A stretch of DNA of 64,000 nt, taken from assembly GCF_004193775.1 (NCBI RefSeq), contig NC_041021.1:37769718-37833717 (forward strand), read 5' to 3'. Below are positions 48,772 to 62,245 of this stretch, piece by piece; the stretch's first letter is position 1, and each line of letters starts with the position of its first letter. The translations under genes and the position numbers were made by a program. The DNA is from Glycine soja (taxonomy: Eukaryota; Streptophyta; Magnoliopsida; Fabales; Fabaceae). The notes under the pieces were generated by a model. It had not been told where the DNA came from. It searched no databases and saw only the letters and a program-made list of their open reading frames with translations.

Positions 48772-50161
48772 GTGAACTGCCTGCATATGGAGCATATACT
48801 CTCTGCCTAATCATGTGGAAGTTCAGTTTAGATGTCTTGTATATTCTTTAGGTTTTCATGCTTTATAGTGAAATTTGTCAGAGACTTGTATAGTAACATG
48901 TTTATATATAGCTTTGAACTCATTTTTATGATCATGAATTTCATAATGTACAAGACATTACACAAATATTTCCTTTGCTTCTCTACATTCTGTGAAATTG
49001 CTAGCTTTTTTTTTTCCTCTGAATTTCCGCCATTGCTCACTATGATGTCTCATGTCTGACAATTCAGCCATTATTATTTGTTCTCCACCCTAGTTTTTTT
49101 TATTTCCTTTATGAGATTTTCCATAGAGTTGTTGATGGTAGTGGTGACAATGCGACTGTGCAACAGGATTTCTTAGTACCTAACCATAATTAGGTCTCTA
49201 GTGTGATCTTAGGCTTAGCTGCAGGAGAGGAGGGAAAAGAAAGGATGCCAACTCATTTCAGGAAAATTTGCTAGTTGATTTTTTATTTTTCACTTCAAAT
49301 AGCTGTCACACACTTGCTTGAGCTTATGCTTGCAATTTGCATAAGAATAAACTTTCTTGAAAGGTGTCTAAGGATGGAATAAGCTTTACTTAAAAGGTTG
49401 ATGCTTGGTAGTTTGTATTAATCCTTTTTAGCCCCTTAGGCGCCCCTGACCTTTTAAATAGGTGAATGCTGTGATACAATGGAAAATGGACACAGCCAGT
49501 GGTGAACGTGACTTTTCTTTGCATGATAATGTAAGGAAAATTGAGATAGAAATGTCCGTGGCTTGGGCCATATATCCTTGCTTTATGAAGTCATTTTAGG
49601 TGCATGCATGCAAACTTAAATAGTAAAATCAATCATTGTTGCATTACAGGGTTCAAATTCATATACTTCAAAACTCAACCATCCATTACATAAAATATAA
49701 AAATCACAAAGTCCTTGACCAATGACTACCCAAAGAAACTTGGGAAAAATATACTAGCTAGAAATGTAAGCAGCATAGCTACCCAATGGGTGTATTTACA
49801 TACATTGGTTAATGTTGCAATGTTTGAATGGCTAATATGTAACAGGTGAGACCCAATGATTCATAAACATATGCCACATTTCCAATTCATAATTGCAAAG
49901 AAATCTGTGCTTCTGCAGTTGGTTCACCTGATTATTATTTTTCAGAACCAACTTCACGTTCTATTTTCTGTGTTTTGCTATTTGGTGCTCTATATCTCCA
50001 AGTGCCAAAGCATATATGTCGACCCTAGAATCTACACTTACAGTGCGATTCCTTTTGCTATCTTTTTAATTTATTGTCTGATATGCAATGAACCACAATT
50101 TCGCCAAGGCAAAATGAAACTTAAAGAGATTATGTCTATTGCCTGGAACACTCTAGTCTCC
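48772..50161. other. Spacer between convergent DNL and MFS genes
   Basis: This is the 3' flank of both genes. I recognise no coding sequence; a frame at 49856-50236 on + is antisense to the last transporter exon and is discounted. Confidence 0.5.
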
Positions 50162-53100
50162 TCAGACCAAGGTATCCGTGCAGCGGTTACTGCTAATTTT
50201 GCCACCCGCAATAGGAGGAACAGCACGAATTATTAGACTCTGAAAAAATGCTACCATCTGAAATACAACATGTGATGTGTTAAGTGAATGACAACCAGTT
50301 AACAAATGATGAAATATTCCGTCAGCCAAGAGAAATTACATCAATGGTTATAAACCCATATCTTGTTAATGCATGTAAGTTAATGCTATTGTTGCTGTCC
50401 GCACCAACATTAAATGATGAATGTTGAGGTGGAAAGATAATCTTACCAGTGCTAGCCCAAGGCACATTAGACTGAAGCCAGGAAAATAAAACGGTGCTTC
50501 TTCTGACAGGAACAAGGCTGCATTCGATGGATGTAGAAGCTTGTTAGTTTCTTTCCCCCCCCCCCCCCTAATTCAGTAGTGAGTACTATATATTCCGTTA
50601 GATTTTGCTCTTAATAGTTATACCTGTCAGTGGACTGAAAATTAATGGAGCAATGATGTTGGCGAAGGAACTAATTGCTGAAAGACATCCTTGAACCATT
50701 CCCTAAAATCAAAGACTGACCAGTTAGTCTAAAAGCACAAGGAAGAGATCAATTTTTTACATATATAAGTTTGAAGTTTAACGAAGTTGTCACTCAAGAC
50801 TACCAATGTACTTTCAACAACAGAATTATTGTTGAGTTTTCAATGAATTCTCTGAGAACACGCTTAAGCAAATGTGTTAAATGTAGGAAATGCAAGGCCT
50901 TTTTTCATTAGGGATACCTGTTCAGTAGGTCCAACTTGTTTTGATGCAATGCTGCATAACTGTGCCAGCCACGTTGTGAGATATCAGAGTAGTATTTCAA
51001 AGTAATAAAACAAAAATAATTCGGTAGAGGGTGTAACAGATACAAGTAAGAAACTTACACTTGGGCGCACAAAAACTGCAAACACAGAGCAACCTGCTAG
51101 AGCATAAGGAACCTGCATAGTTTTCAAAATTTTTAGAGGCTTGTTAATTTCTAAAAGTGATAAGAAAAATAGAGTGTTAGAAGAAAATTACCCATGCTGT
51201 CCATGCTATGCTGTAGACAAAGACCTGCATGGCATCATATTGTGAAGCCTCATTATTAGTTTCAGTGCTCATTTGTAATACACTGTTAGGGATAAATATT
51301 ATTATAGAAATCTTGGGAAGAGAGACTTGAATTTACATTTATGCAGCTAATTAAGAGCCCTGTGGAGAGCAGCTTCTCCTCTCCTATCACAGGCACTAAA
51401 ATGGGCATGAAAAATAGCTACAAGAACACAAAACCAATCACATGGCAATTAGAACAAGTAGCTTTTCCAATGGAATTTTGGGAAACCGAATATTCAATTG
51501 ATTAAAGAACAAATTATTGTAAAATAACAGACAGTTAGCTATGCTAGGACTCAAGGCTTACTTGTGCAAGAGTGGCTCCAATCCCAGTAATCATCAACAA
51601 ATCAGCAAACTGGTTCTTGTTGAATTGAAAACGTGCCTTCAAATAATACTGCATGTAGTACGAAATGTAATTAATTACTTTGTGCAATAGTTAGATCCTT
51701 CATTATGCAATAAAACTTGGGTGTTTTAATGTTCTTTAATCAAAATTGAAGTTTCACTTCGAGACCTTTAAAGCAAACCTTACCCAAATTATTGAAGTAA
51801 GACTTTAATTCTGACTGTAGAACAATACTAAAATTACTTAAAAGAACCACATTTAAGTTTGGTTCTATCCATAAGCTCAAGTAAAATCACAATGTCTCAC
51901 GATTTGACTATGAAGCAGTATCTGTTAAGAAAAAAGAGAGTATACAGAAAGCAGTACTTTACCAGCAATACAGCCATCAAGCCACCATCTGCAAGACTAT
52001 TGAAGAACGAAACCATGGCTGCTTGGGAGAATGTGGGACTGCAAAATTGTAAGTAAGATCAACACCTCTATCAAATTTCAAATACATTGGTACTAGGAAG
52101 GTGGCCTCGGAGATTTTTTTGATTTGTGGAAATTGAAGACAGTGTTAGGAAGTTTACAATAATTCACGCACCCAGTCCAATCTATATAATACCAATTAAT
52201 GCAATGCCATACGTACCTACACCTGAGCAAACAAATCAAATCCCCCAGCGATGGAAGTTTCTTAAATGTTCCTGTTGCCCTTGGTGATGAATCATCCTCA
52301 TCACAAGGTTCCTCGACCTCTTTCAATAATGGCTGTCTCAAGGCACCACCAGGCACACTATCCTTAAGGAAAATTCTCATGTACACCAATGCAACCATTG
52401 ACAAGACTGAAGCAACCTGAACAATTAAACCAAATTGTAAAAACAAACAAGTTTTTATAGGTAGTTACAATGATGGAGGTAACTAGGAACCATAATATAA
52501 TAGAGAGGAGAATGGAACCTGAAATGTTAAAGCAGTGGATAGGAAACGAGCAGCTAATGTTCCACCAACGAATGATGCTGATCCAACACCAGCAAGTATT
52601 CCAAATGCTGATGTTCGTTTCCCATCTGGAACCTTGTCTGCCTAATCAAAACATCATAATATGTTACAGTAATTTGCATGCCATATATGGCTAGTATTAT
52701 ATCTTAATTATGATTATTGAATTCACTTGGTAATGAGAAGTACCACGTATGCAAGAGCCAGGCAGTGGAAGGACCCTTCGCCTGCCATGGCAGCCAGAGT
52801 TTTCACCACATAGTACGCGTAGAAGAATTGGGTATCCCTGCTATATGCCAATATCACTGCAAATATTTCACATTAATTCATAAAATTAATATTTAGCCTA
52901 TCACCACATAGTATGCTTTTGCTTTTTTTATTTTTATTTTATTTTTTAAATCACATATATCTATTACACGAAACAATTTTGCTCGAGCAGCTTGGATTCA
53001 AACTCGGTAGTTATCATGTTTTTGCTTTAAAGTGTAAACTTTTTTTAAGGATAGGTAATGATTTTTATTCAGTAGCATGCTTTAAAGTCAAACCCAGTTT

Positions 53101-56100
53101 AAAATGTAATGTTTAAAAGTGAAAAATAAAAATGAGTTTAATTACGTTTTTTTTAACCAAAATATCCTTAATTTATAATTTTAATACCTAGTCAATAAAT
53201 AATAAATACTATAAATTAATAAAATCAGTTCATTTTCTCTTATGAGGAGTAGAGATAACTATCACACACTAATTAATTAGATAGAAAGTAATTAAGTGAA
53301 AAAGTGAAATGTGAGTCTTAATAATTTTAAAAGTAATTTTAAGAAAATAATATAAATTATTAATGAATTTAATATTACTAATTAAATTAACTAACTTTAA
53401 TGAATATGAATTAGTTAAAAAGGAAGAAAAGAGTATATGGATATTTATTCAGTGTTACAAACAAATGAAATGGAATGAAAGGTTGGCATTGCTTTTGTAT
53501 CGGAAATGGGATAAGGACTTTTTCGTTTTATTGGTCCGCAATACTGGGTATAGTAATGTAAATGATTTGGCTTCCCACGAAGGGAGCACGCCCAATAATT
53601 CATCGATAATGCATTTCTACGAATTTTTCTTTTGGAAAAAAACCGTAAAAAAAATAAGAATATGTTTGGAGTCTCGAGTTGAGTAAAATAAATTACTAAT
53701 TAAGCCTTAAAATTCTTTCACATAATAGATTAGTCTTTTGGACTTTCCTCTTATATTTAAGTCTTAGTATTTTTATTAAAAGTCAGATCATGGAAAAGAC
53801 TACCTATAGACTGAATCAAGGTGCAAACCAAAATACTCAATGGAATTTAGGGGTATAAGTGGGTGCGGGTCGGCTCCAAATTCAAATTAACTTAAACTAA
53901 TTCAAACAGTTTGGATTGAATAATTTTTATATTTGAATCAGATCCGATTCAAACTGAACTAATCAAATCTGTTGAGTTTTAGATTGAGTCATGGGTTTGA
54001 ATAACTAAATCCGTTGACATGTTAATTAATATTAAATTATTGTTAATAATAATATATGTAATATATAATATATATTTTAAAAAATCAAATACGACTATTG
54101 ATTACATAGATTTATCGACTTGAATTGAGTAAGTATCAATACATCCTTAACCTTGAGGATCAAAGCGACAAAGATTTTATTGATTGAAGCCACTTCAAAT
54201 GGACTTCTAAAAATATTTCGAATCTATTTACAAAGAGTAAGCCTTGTAATGTTTCATTGATTTTAATAGAAAAAAGTGTGTGAAACTCATCCTTACTATG
54301 CTTACTAAAACTTTTTGTCTTGAATATGATATGTTTAATTTTCCATTTTTCATGGATAGATAGATAGGTAGAAGTCATTGGAGTGGAGTGGGATGTGACG
54401 GCATCACAATTTTTTAAAATAAAAAGTTTAACAAGAAATAGTTGTGTCTGATTTCTTTAATAAAAAATTTATCTTATAAAAAATATTACGTTTTGAAAAA
54501 AAGTAAAAAATTGAACGTTTTGATCCATTGACCCAATCCAAATCATTTATAAACGAGTTGATTTGAGCTAAGTTTCATTTTTTTCTTAAAAAATTAACTC
54601 AAATGAATTTGTTTAAATTTGATTAAATTGAGTCAAGGGTTTGATCAAATCCAACCCAAATTGACCTGTTTATACCTTTAGTGAAACCATCCAAAAAAAA
54701 AGGACTACTACCGAATCACTGTTGATAAAGTAAAGCAAATAATAATATTAAAAGTCTCACATTTAATAAAATAAATTACTTGATGCAATAATCTTAACAT
54801 TTTTCCACTAATCTTTTGAATTGTGCTCTACTCTTTTAGTTAAGTCCAACAAGAATACTAATAGTAAGCCTTTTAAAGATTGTTAAGAGACTACTATAAT
54901 TAAAATTTTCTTAAAGAGAATTTGAAAAAACAAAATATGAAATAGTGGATAGAATAATAGAAACAGACCTTGAGGAATGACAGACACAGTGAGAGGAAGT
55001 GTGAGCAACGCTTTTCTGCCATATCGGTCGGACAAGTTTCCTATTAATGGTGTCATCACCACTGACCCCACTCCAGCCATCTGCAACATCAATTACGGCC
55101 AGTTAGTGCTCATTTTGACGATCCGTTTCATGTTGATTCTTTTTTCGTTTTATTAATTTCATGGGTCACAATAACCTTTTTGACTTGGGCTTCCACCACT
55201 AAAGTGGAATAGTGCATGCTCTGTTGCAAATGTAATGTAACCTAAAATTTGATCCAAACTGTAAAAGTAAAGCAGAAACTAGGCTTGGCTTGGGATGAGT
55301 GAAGTTGAAGAGAAAGACAAAGGTAAAGAATATTGGTTTCCAAGAGGGTCCCAATAAAAGTGTGTGTTATTGGTTTAATTAAAATAGTCTCATTAACTAA
55401 TATTTTTGAAAGATTGATTAAAAAATAAAAAATAAAATATTTATTGACAAAATTAGAAGAAAACGCAAAAAAAATCATAAACAAAATAATTTTATGTATT
55501 TTAATAAAATTATTATTTTTTAGTTCCTTAACTAATATCTTTAGCATTTATCTAATAAAATTATTTGGCAACAAAATGTTGTACTACGTGGTTGAACCGA
55601 TTTTGTTTTCTTGTGCAACAAAATGTGAACTATATAAATTGAGTAACAAGAGTTTAATAAGAAGTATGGATGTGATGCACACAGCACAGCTAAAAAGTGA
55701 AAGTACAAAGTATGTTTATGTATAAAAAGATTAATTTGGCTTGTATAACTTAATTTGGTTTTTATAGCATGAAGTGACTTTCAAGATCAACCTAATTAAA
55801 AACTTGTAACTTGCTGATTTATGGACAAAAGAAAATTGAATTTAACGAGATATCACGTCAATTTGCTTATACTAATGTTGGGGTTGACTTAGTAGGATTT
55901 CATAGATTACCTACCGAAATTTGAAGTACGTCATATAAAATATGGAGTAACCTCCCTTCCTTCTTAAATTTTCACAACCCCAAAATATTATGTCTAACAA
56001 CCAAGTCTATATCTAGGTAGATGCTAAGAATAGGTAGTTACAGTTTTAATTGAGTCATTTTATTTGTATAATATGTTTTTTTTGTCTTTTTATTGCATTA

Positions 56101-57211
56101 ACTGTTTTATTATACACTTCTTTCTCTCTTTCTTTGTCGTATATTTTATTGTAAAAGAATATTATATGTACACATTTTCTCTATACGACTGAGAAAATCT
56201 CCCCCAAAAAGAAAGCCTTGCCTATAGGCGGATAAATACATATATTTTTGTACAACAAAATTATAGAAAAAGTAGTATTACAAAAATGTTATATAAATAA
56301 TATAACTTGTTTTTTCTATCTCAACACTAGTTTTTATTTATAAAATCTCGCATCTTATTTTTGTAGTATTATGAATAGTTTTAAAATATTGCACAGAATT
56401 GTTTAAATGGAGTCTTGATAAATATCCATCCCAAAATGAAATGAAGAGGAGAGAGAAAGGAAGATAAAAAAAAGTAGAGAAAAAAAGTAAGAGAGGTAGT
56501 AAATAATATGATAAAGAAAAAAAAAGAAAATGAGATTGAAAAAAGAAGGAAGTGAATCTTGACAGGAGTAAAACAATTGGTACTTTTTTTTTATAAATGT
56601 CTTTGACCATGGTCTTCTGTTATAATTGCATGTGAAGTGTGAACATGAAATTAAAAAGAAACAAGAATATACTACCATACAACAATGGTTGCGATTCCGG
56701 AAAGTTAGCACCAGCTGAATTCCACCGCTAAATATATACTATATAGTTCGAAACCCAATTTCATCTCCCAGTTCCACATGAAATTGTCCTGGAGTCTCAG
56801 TTAATTTCCCCCCCTATGTTACTGTTAATGCATGGAAGCATGTATGATGCGAAAGAGTACTGAAAGAAATTTAGAATGAGCAACGTGAAAGTATCTTCGT
56901 GGCCTATGGTATAAAATTATATATGAAATCAAATACCATTTAGAACTAGACAGTTTTAATTTGTTTGAGTGCCCAGAAAATGAAAATTGAAATGGATGAA
57001 ATAATTAAAGAGAGAAAAAAAGATGGGTATGATGATATATACTCACAGCTTGTTGGAAGCCAGAGAGGTAAATGGCAAGGGAACACTGATCTTGACCAGG
57101 GCAAAGTGCTGCCATGGTAACGTCGGTGATTGCCGGAAGAACTATGACACCACCAAACCCCGACACAAACATTGTCACAAAAAGGTGGCCCAGTCCTCCT
57201 AATCCCTCCAT
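50162..57211 (-). CDS. Major facilitator superfamily transporter (TetA/HIAT1-like)
   Basis: A 14-exon gene encoding 443 residues. Exons on -: 57211-57047, 55080-54969, 52856-52744, 52641-52519, 52416-52217, 52038-51963, 51648-51562, 51417-51337, 51224-51192, 51112-51059, 50959-50918, 50702-50624, 50517-50447, 50257-50162. All have GT-AG borders and matching phases. Residues 1-55 (MEGLGGLGHLFVTMFVSGFG) form TM1. GNLSDRYGRK at 69-78 is MFS motif A, between TM2 and TM3. Hydrophobic segments fit about 12 helices, with an acidic central loop (KEVEEPCDEDDSSPRATG) between the halves. The family resembles bacterial tetracycline-proton antiporters, animal HIAT1/MFSD14 and Arabidopsis At2g16970-At2g16990; the substrate is unknown. 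The last exon is the least certain, being short and poorly conserved. Introns 1 and 2 are each about 2 kb. Confidence 0.93.
50555..50568. repeat. C14 homopolymer in MFS intron 12
   Basis: Fourteen C in a row on + means G14 in the transcript, 38 nt upstream of the exon 13 acceptor in an intron of only 106 nt. Confidence 0.9.
53848..54680. mobile_element. Probable MITE in MFS intron 2
   Basis: The left end 'taggggtataagtgggt' and the right end 'acctgtttataccttta' are approximate inverse complements. Internal blocks such as 'ttgatttgagctaa' and 'caaatccaacccaaattga' are of the kind seen in hAT MITEs. The flanking 8-mers do not match, so no target duplication is claimed. It accounts for about 40 percent of this intron. 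Confidence 0.45.
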
Positions 57212-57320
57212 CCCTAAACGAATCAATTATTCAATTTTCTCACTTCACTTGCAAGAGTTGAACGTTAGGTAGGTGTACTCGGGAAAATGTTTGGTACGCT
57301 TGCTGAAATAAATGGAACAA

Positions 57321-57330
57321 GTTTATATGC
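57321..57330 (-). promoter_or_regulatory. Possible TATA box of the MFS transporter gene
   Basis: On the - strand the sequence reads GCATATAAAC, 110 bp upstream of the ATG at 57211. It is the best TATA candidate in the proximal flank. An in-frame extension of the reading frame to 57226 lacks an ATG, which supports 57211 as the start. Confidence 0.4.
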
Positions 57331-59500
57331 ATACTATTGTTGCTACTATGGTTCGGTTGGTTGTATCTTGTACCCTATTTCTGTAATTAAGTGAGTGGAG
57401 TGAGAGTGTGACCAAGAGAGAGAAAAGAAGATTCCAAATGTGCTTTTAAGATATTAACAACAATGCAACCAAGCAAAGCAAAAGGACCAAGTTAAGAGAC
57501 GTAGCTTCCAAGTTGCTGAAAGTATTTTGTGAGGGCCTTAACGAAAGTTCATGGGTTATTGGATTTACCGTATTGTGTTGGCATTGTATAAATTAAAGCA
57601 ATTATATTGCGATGTGGGGAGCATTGAGCAAATAACAATCGCATGAACCTTTCACCTTCGTGTGAACGTCACGTTTGGCCTCAATTTTCAACATAGATGG
57701 CGTGACATCTCTTTCTATCTCTTACTTTACTACATACTACTCTATTTTCTTTTTTAGTTTAGTTAACCGCTATTTCTTCATACTGATTCTTGTATTATGT
57801 CTCCTTATAGTAGTTGGTAGTTGAAAATCAGAAACAAGGAAAAAAAAAAGGGAAATTTATATAGCCATTAAAAAAAAATAGTTCAAGGTGTACTCATTTC
57901 TCTTGACTTAATTTACACACCCAACATACATATACTTGGAAATATTTTAGCGGTCGTTAAATATTTGGCTATGAGAAATGTGACACATTTGCACTTTCGG
58001 CCCGGCAAGAAATTAAACATGCTAGATATGGAAAAGCTGTTGAGTATTGAAGTTTAGTCACATGAATCAAAAGTTAAAATACAGTAGAAATGAATTTATT
58101 TAGCTAGTTAGGAGAAAAAAAAATAGTGGGAAGCAAACATAGGAGAATCATTCTAAAGAGTAAAGACCCTCCAAATTATAAATATTTCATTTCTCTCTCT
58201 CTCTCTCTCTTTTACTTTCTTATCATTTTATTTTCACTTGGATTTGAAGAGAATTTCATGTCACCACAGTCCATGGATTGAGTAAACAGTTTAATTAGAA
58301 GCTAATGAACAACGATAGAGTGGGACACTTGAGTGATCATTTGGGTGAACGAAGCTAACTTTATTATTGAACTTAGTAGTTCACTAAGTTATCCAATATC
58401 CTGCATAAATAGATATATAAACAGTTCGAGTTAGATTTTTTAATTTCTTAATTGAATTTTCTATCACCTACATGTGCATGCTTTAGAGAGGAGAGGAATA
58501 TCATAGATCTATGGTGCGTGAATAGCTTAACCTAATGATGACAAAAACTTGAAATGACCTTTGCAGTTTCCTACAAGAAATGGTTAAATATCTGCAAGGC
58601 ACCCTGCCATCATTATTGAGATGGTTATGGTATGTTAATTAGTTGAAAATGAACATAGTTTTATTTAATGGGCAACGACTTAAAACTCTTTTTTAATCAA
58701 GTTATTTCTAAATCAAAGTTAAGAATTAATTTCTTAATTAAGATTTATTTAAGGAATTCAGAATGAATGATTTACAATTAAACTTACTCGTTTTAGCTCA
58801 ACGAGTGAATGATTTGCAATTAATTATATGTTGAAGAAAACAATCGGGTATTTCGGGTCCCTTTCTTTCTCAAAAAAGAGAAAGCAAACTGTAGGATTAT
58901 TCAACATGTAAACAAAGAGAAATATCACGCAAACTTTAGTTTTGTCTTTTTATTTTTTTCATCTTTTGCTTTTTCAATTCTTTTGATTAACTCTCTTTAC
59001 GTACAGTGTATATATTAAACTCCAATTAAGAATATACATTGGGAAAAAAATTTATATAGAAAGAGATTACATTTTGACTAGGTATCGTAGTTCTACATTA
59101 ATAGCATAAATTTGTGTAATCCTTACATAGCATAATGCTAAGGCACAACAAATTAAAAAAAAAGTATTGTAATAATAATAACAATAATAAACATGATTAA
59201 GACCGTATTATAAATTGTAATACTATTTTAAACTTTTAATTAACCGTGCATATGTAAGCCTCATGCAAGAATTAAAAGTAAAGAATTCTCTATCTAGTCT
59301 CAAAAGTAGTGACTATGGGTGAATAACAGAACAACTTACTAGGTTTTTGCCACTTTAACAAAGAAGCAAATGCTTTTGTTTTTCGGCTGAAAGGGGTGAA
59401 TCGAGAATACTTGAGCAGCGGTTGAAGTATCTAGGTTCGGCTATTGATTTATGATCTCACTGTAATTTCTTTTTGTCTCCATAGTAACTTTTTTTTCTCT
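57331..59500. other. Gene-free AT-rich spacer
   Basis: No gene is recognisable. A short (TC)n run at about 58193-58210 is the only simple repeat of note. Confidence 0.5.
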
Positions 59501-59508
59501 TTTCTTTA

Positions 59509-59865
59509 AAGGCTTAAAAAAAATTATTTTTTATAATATTTTTAGTTTTGGTCTTTATAAATTTTTACTTTTAAAAATGATTCATATATTTTTTAAAGTT
59601 TTGATTCTTATTAATTTGTTTTAGTCCTTATAAAATATATTTTTTATTTTAGGTTCCTATAATATTTTATTGAATTTAAATTATTCTTTTGAAAAAAAAT
59701 TTGATAGGGATTAAAAGCAAATGATCTGCATATTAAAAAGACTAAAATAGAATAATAAAGATTAAAACAAAAAAAATTGAAAGAGTTATTTAAAAATATA
59801 TTAACTTTATAAGAACCAAAACCAAAAATCAGTATACTATAAAAACATAAAACATATTTAATTTT
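59509..59865. mobile_element. Foldback MITE
   Basis: Left-arm text ('tttttagttttggtctttat', 'gttttagtccttataaaat') is answered on the right by 'ataagaaccaaaaccaaaaa' and 'aaaaagactaaaatag', roughly inverse complements. It is about 350 bp and non-coding. It resembles the other foldback elements at 11.2, 12.3 and 15.5 kb. The ends are fuzzy and no target duplication is clear. Confidence 0.5.
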
Positions 59866-60358
59866 TTTTTCAATAACAATAGTTTCTTTTTCCTTTGATG
59901 ATTGGGATGTCTATATTCACCTTCTCTTATTTGTATTGGATATCAGAATGGATAACACTTTAGTCACAAGTTAGATGTCAATTTCCGAGGTTTAATTGTG
60001 GTGTGGGTCACTCTGGAGATTGTGGGCCCGACTGGAAAATGGCCCAAACAACAAGACGAGCTCAACTGACCCAATCCAATTGCATACAACATTAATTCTC
60101 TTACTTGGACAAAAAAAGAGGAAAAAATACTTCTAGGATAAATATGGATAGGAAACTGAAAAGATATTTGAGCAAGTAATGAGGAAAAAGAAAAAAATAT
60201 ATTTATAGTAGTTGGTCTAAATAGCGCTTATTGTTACTGTTTTGTAGGATTTGTGTTAAATTTGTACTTTAAAATAGCAGAATGTGATCTGTTTATCTTT
60301 ATTGTTTTAGTTAGTTGAATGAATATTTTAGTCAATAAGTTGTTCCTACTATAATTTA

Positions 60359-61029
60359 GACTTAATTGCAAAAATAATTCTCTTATTTTTTTCATCTTAT
60401 TAAATTAATTTTATTTTTTTTAATTTATTATCAGAGTCTTCCTTTATGTTTTTTTTTCAAATTGATTATCCGAGTTCCCAGAACAAAAACTAGACATTAA
60501 CTATTACATATCCGCATATAATTGATCATTTAAGAGATATATGCAATTTACCCTCATAAGTAATTATCTAACTAACAATTAAACAATTACCCCAACCCAG
60601 ACCCATAAACTTCATCCTTGGACCCGAAAACATAAACTTTTTTCTTATGGTGTTTTATGGCTCCAATTGGGGTTGAGATATAGGAATGGTGGGATAGCCA
60701 GATTTTCACTAACACGTTTGAGGAGGTTGATGAATTGAAGGTCAGCGAAAAGGTTTACGATTTTGGGTCCAATGATGAAGTTTATGGGTCTAGGTTGGGT
60801 TAATTATTTTTCATCAGTAATTGTTTAGTTAGATAGTTAATGATCAAGGTAAATTGCATATACCTCTTAAATGACCAATTACAAGCGGATATGTGACAAG
60901 TTAATGTTTTAGACTACCCATCAATGTCCAATATTTGCTCTGAGGATTCAGATAGTTAATTTGAAAAAAAGAAAAAGAAAGACTGTGACAGTGAATTAAA
61001 AATTGGGTGACTATTTTTGCAATTAAGCC
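60359..61029. mobile_element. MULE-type foldback element with perfect 9-bp target duplication
   Basis: The arms are long (about 280 bp each) and readily alignable: 'gacttaattgcaaaaataa' at the left end, the inverse of 'ctatttttgcaattaagcc' at the right. Further in, 'cccagacccataaacttcat' on the left is matched by 'gaagtttatgggtctaggtt' on the right. The loop is about 100 bp. Directly outside both ends stands 'tataattta' (60350-60358 and 61030-61038), a perfect 9-bp duplication typical of the Mutator superfamily. No coding sequence is present, so it would need a transposase in trans. Confidence 0.85.
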
Positions 61030-61733
61030 TATAATTTAAGAGCTTATTAGTTTGTTTGTGTTGATAGATCAAGATTCCTGTTATGTTATCTAACTACTTG
61101 TTTTTTCAAATATTATAAATGTAAAGGTTAAATAATGAATAAATATTTACACAAAAAAATCATAAATAAATATTGAATTCCATTGCTTCATTTTGCATCT
61201 TTCTTCACTTTAATTAAAATAAGAGAAATGTTATTCTTCAACTATTTTTTCCCTCTCCTTTTGCCTTGTTGTTCTCAATTAATTGTTTGTTAAAAAAGTC
61301 ATCAATTGACATCAAGAGTTGTTAATTGTTGAAGGATCTATGACATGGAATCAAAAACAAATATTTTGCAAGTTTCAAAGAGAAAACTATGACTTTTGAA
61401 AATTGAGAATGGAAAATTACTTATAAGGCATTAGGTATTTGATACTGAGGAAGAAGATTATAAAGTTCCATTACTATCATAATCATACCATAGTTTAAAT
61501 AAAAAAAATCACAAGAAAAAAAAGGAAAACATAAGTGAAAACATGTCTATTTGTTGGTATTTCAATAGCCATTTTCATGGAAATTATAACTCTTAGAATA
61601 ACAAAAGTAATTTGAGATCATCTAAGTGAAGAATATGCAAGAGATAAAAATAAATGAAAACATACATGTGTTGAATTTTTAAAAGAATTTGAGTAGTAAA
61701 AAATGGTTTTGATCAATTAAAGAATAGTTAGAG

Positions 61734-62245
61734 TACTACTAGAAAAAGATTATTCTAAATTGGTTAAAACACACTTTTTACAATGGTGATTAACCTTCAT
61801 CGTAGACAATGTCGTAAAAAGTCTTCACTTTCTACGATGATTTCATAAAAAATTGTCTTAGAAGAAGGTATATTTCTAAGACGGTTGTTAGTTAAAAACC
61901 GTCTTAGAATGATATCTTTCTAAGACGATTCTTAGTTAAAAATCGTCTTAGAAAGATAAATTTTCTAAAATGGTTTTCCAGATAATCGACTAAGAATGTA
62001 TTTTTTAAAAAAATAAATTAAAATATATTTGAGAATTCTAAGACAGTTTTGAGAAAATTGTCTTAGAATATCTACATTCTAAGGAATGTATTTTTTTTTA
62101 AAAAAATTAAAATATATTTGAGGATTTTAAGACAATTTTTTAAAAGAACCATCTTAGAATATTTACATTCTAAGACAGTTGTTTTTCAGAAAATCATCTT
62201 AGAATGTATTTTTTTTATAAAATAAAATAAAATATTTTGAGGTGC
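61734..62245. mobile_element. CACTA-type transposon end with subterminal hairpin repeats
   Basis: 'tactactagaaaaa' at 61734 differs by one base from the usual legume CACTA terminus (cactactagaaaaa). It is followed by several hairpins: 61873-61909 with the 13-bp stem ttctaagacggtt, 61917-61954 with the 14-bp stem tttctaagacgatt, and weaker ones near 62036-62072 and 62167-62199. Such repeats are the TNPA-type transposase binding sites in En/Spm elements. No coding part and no opposite end are visible, so this is a fragment or a one-sided remnant. Confidence 0.6.
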
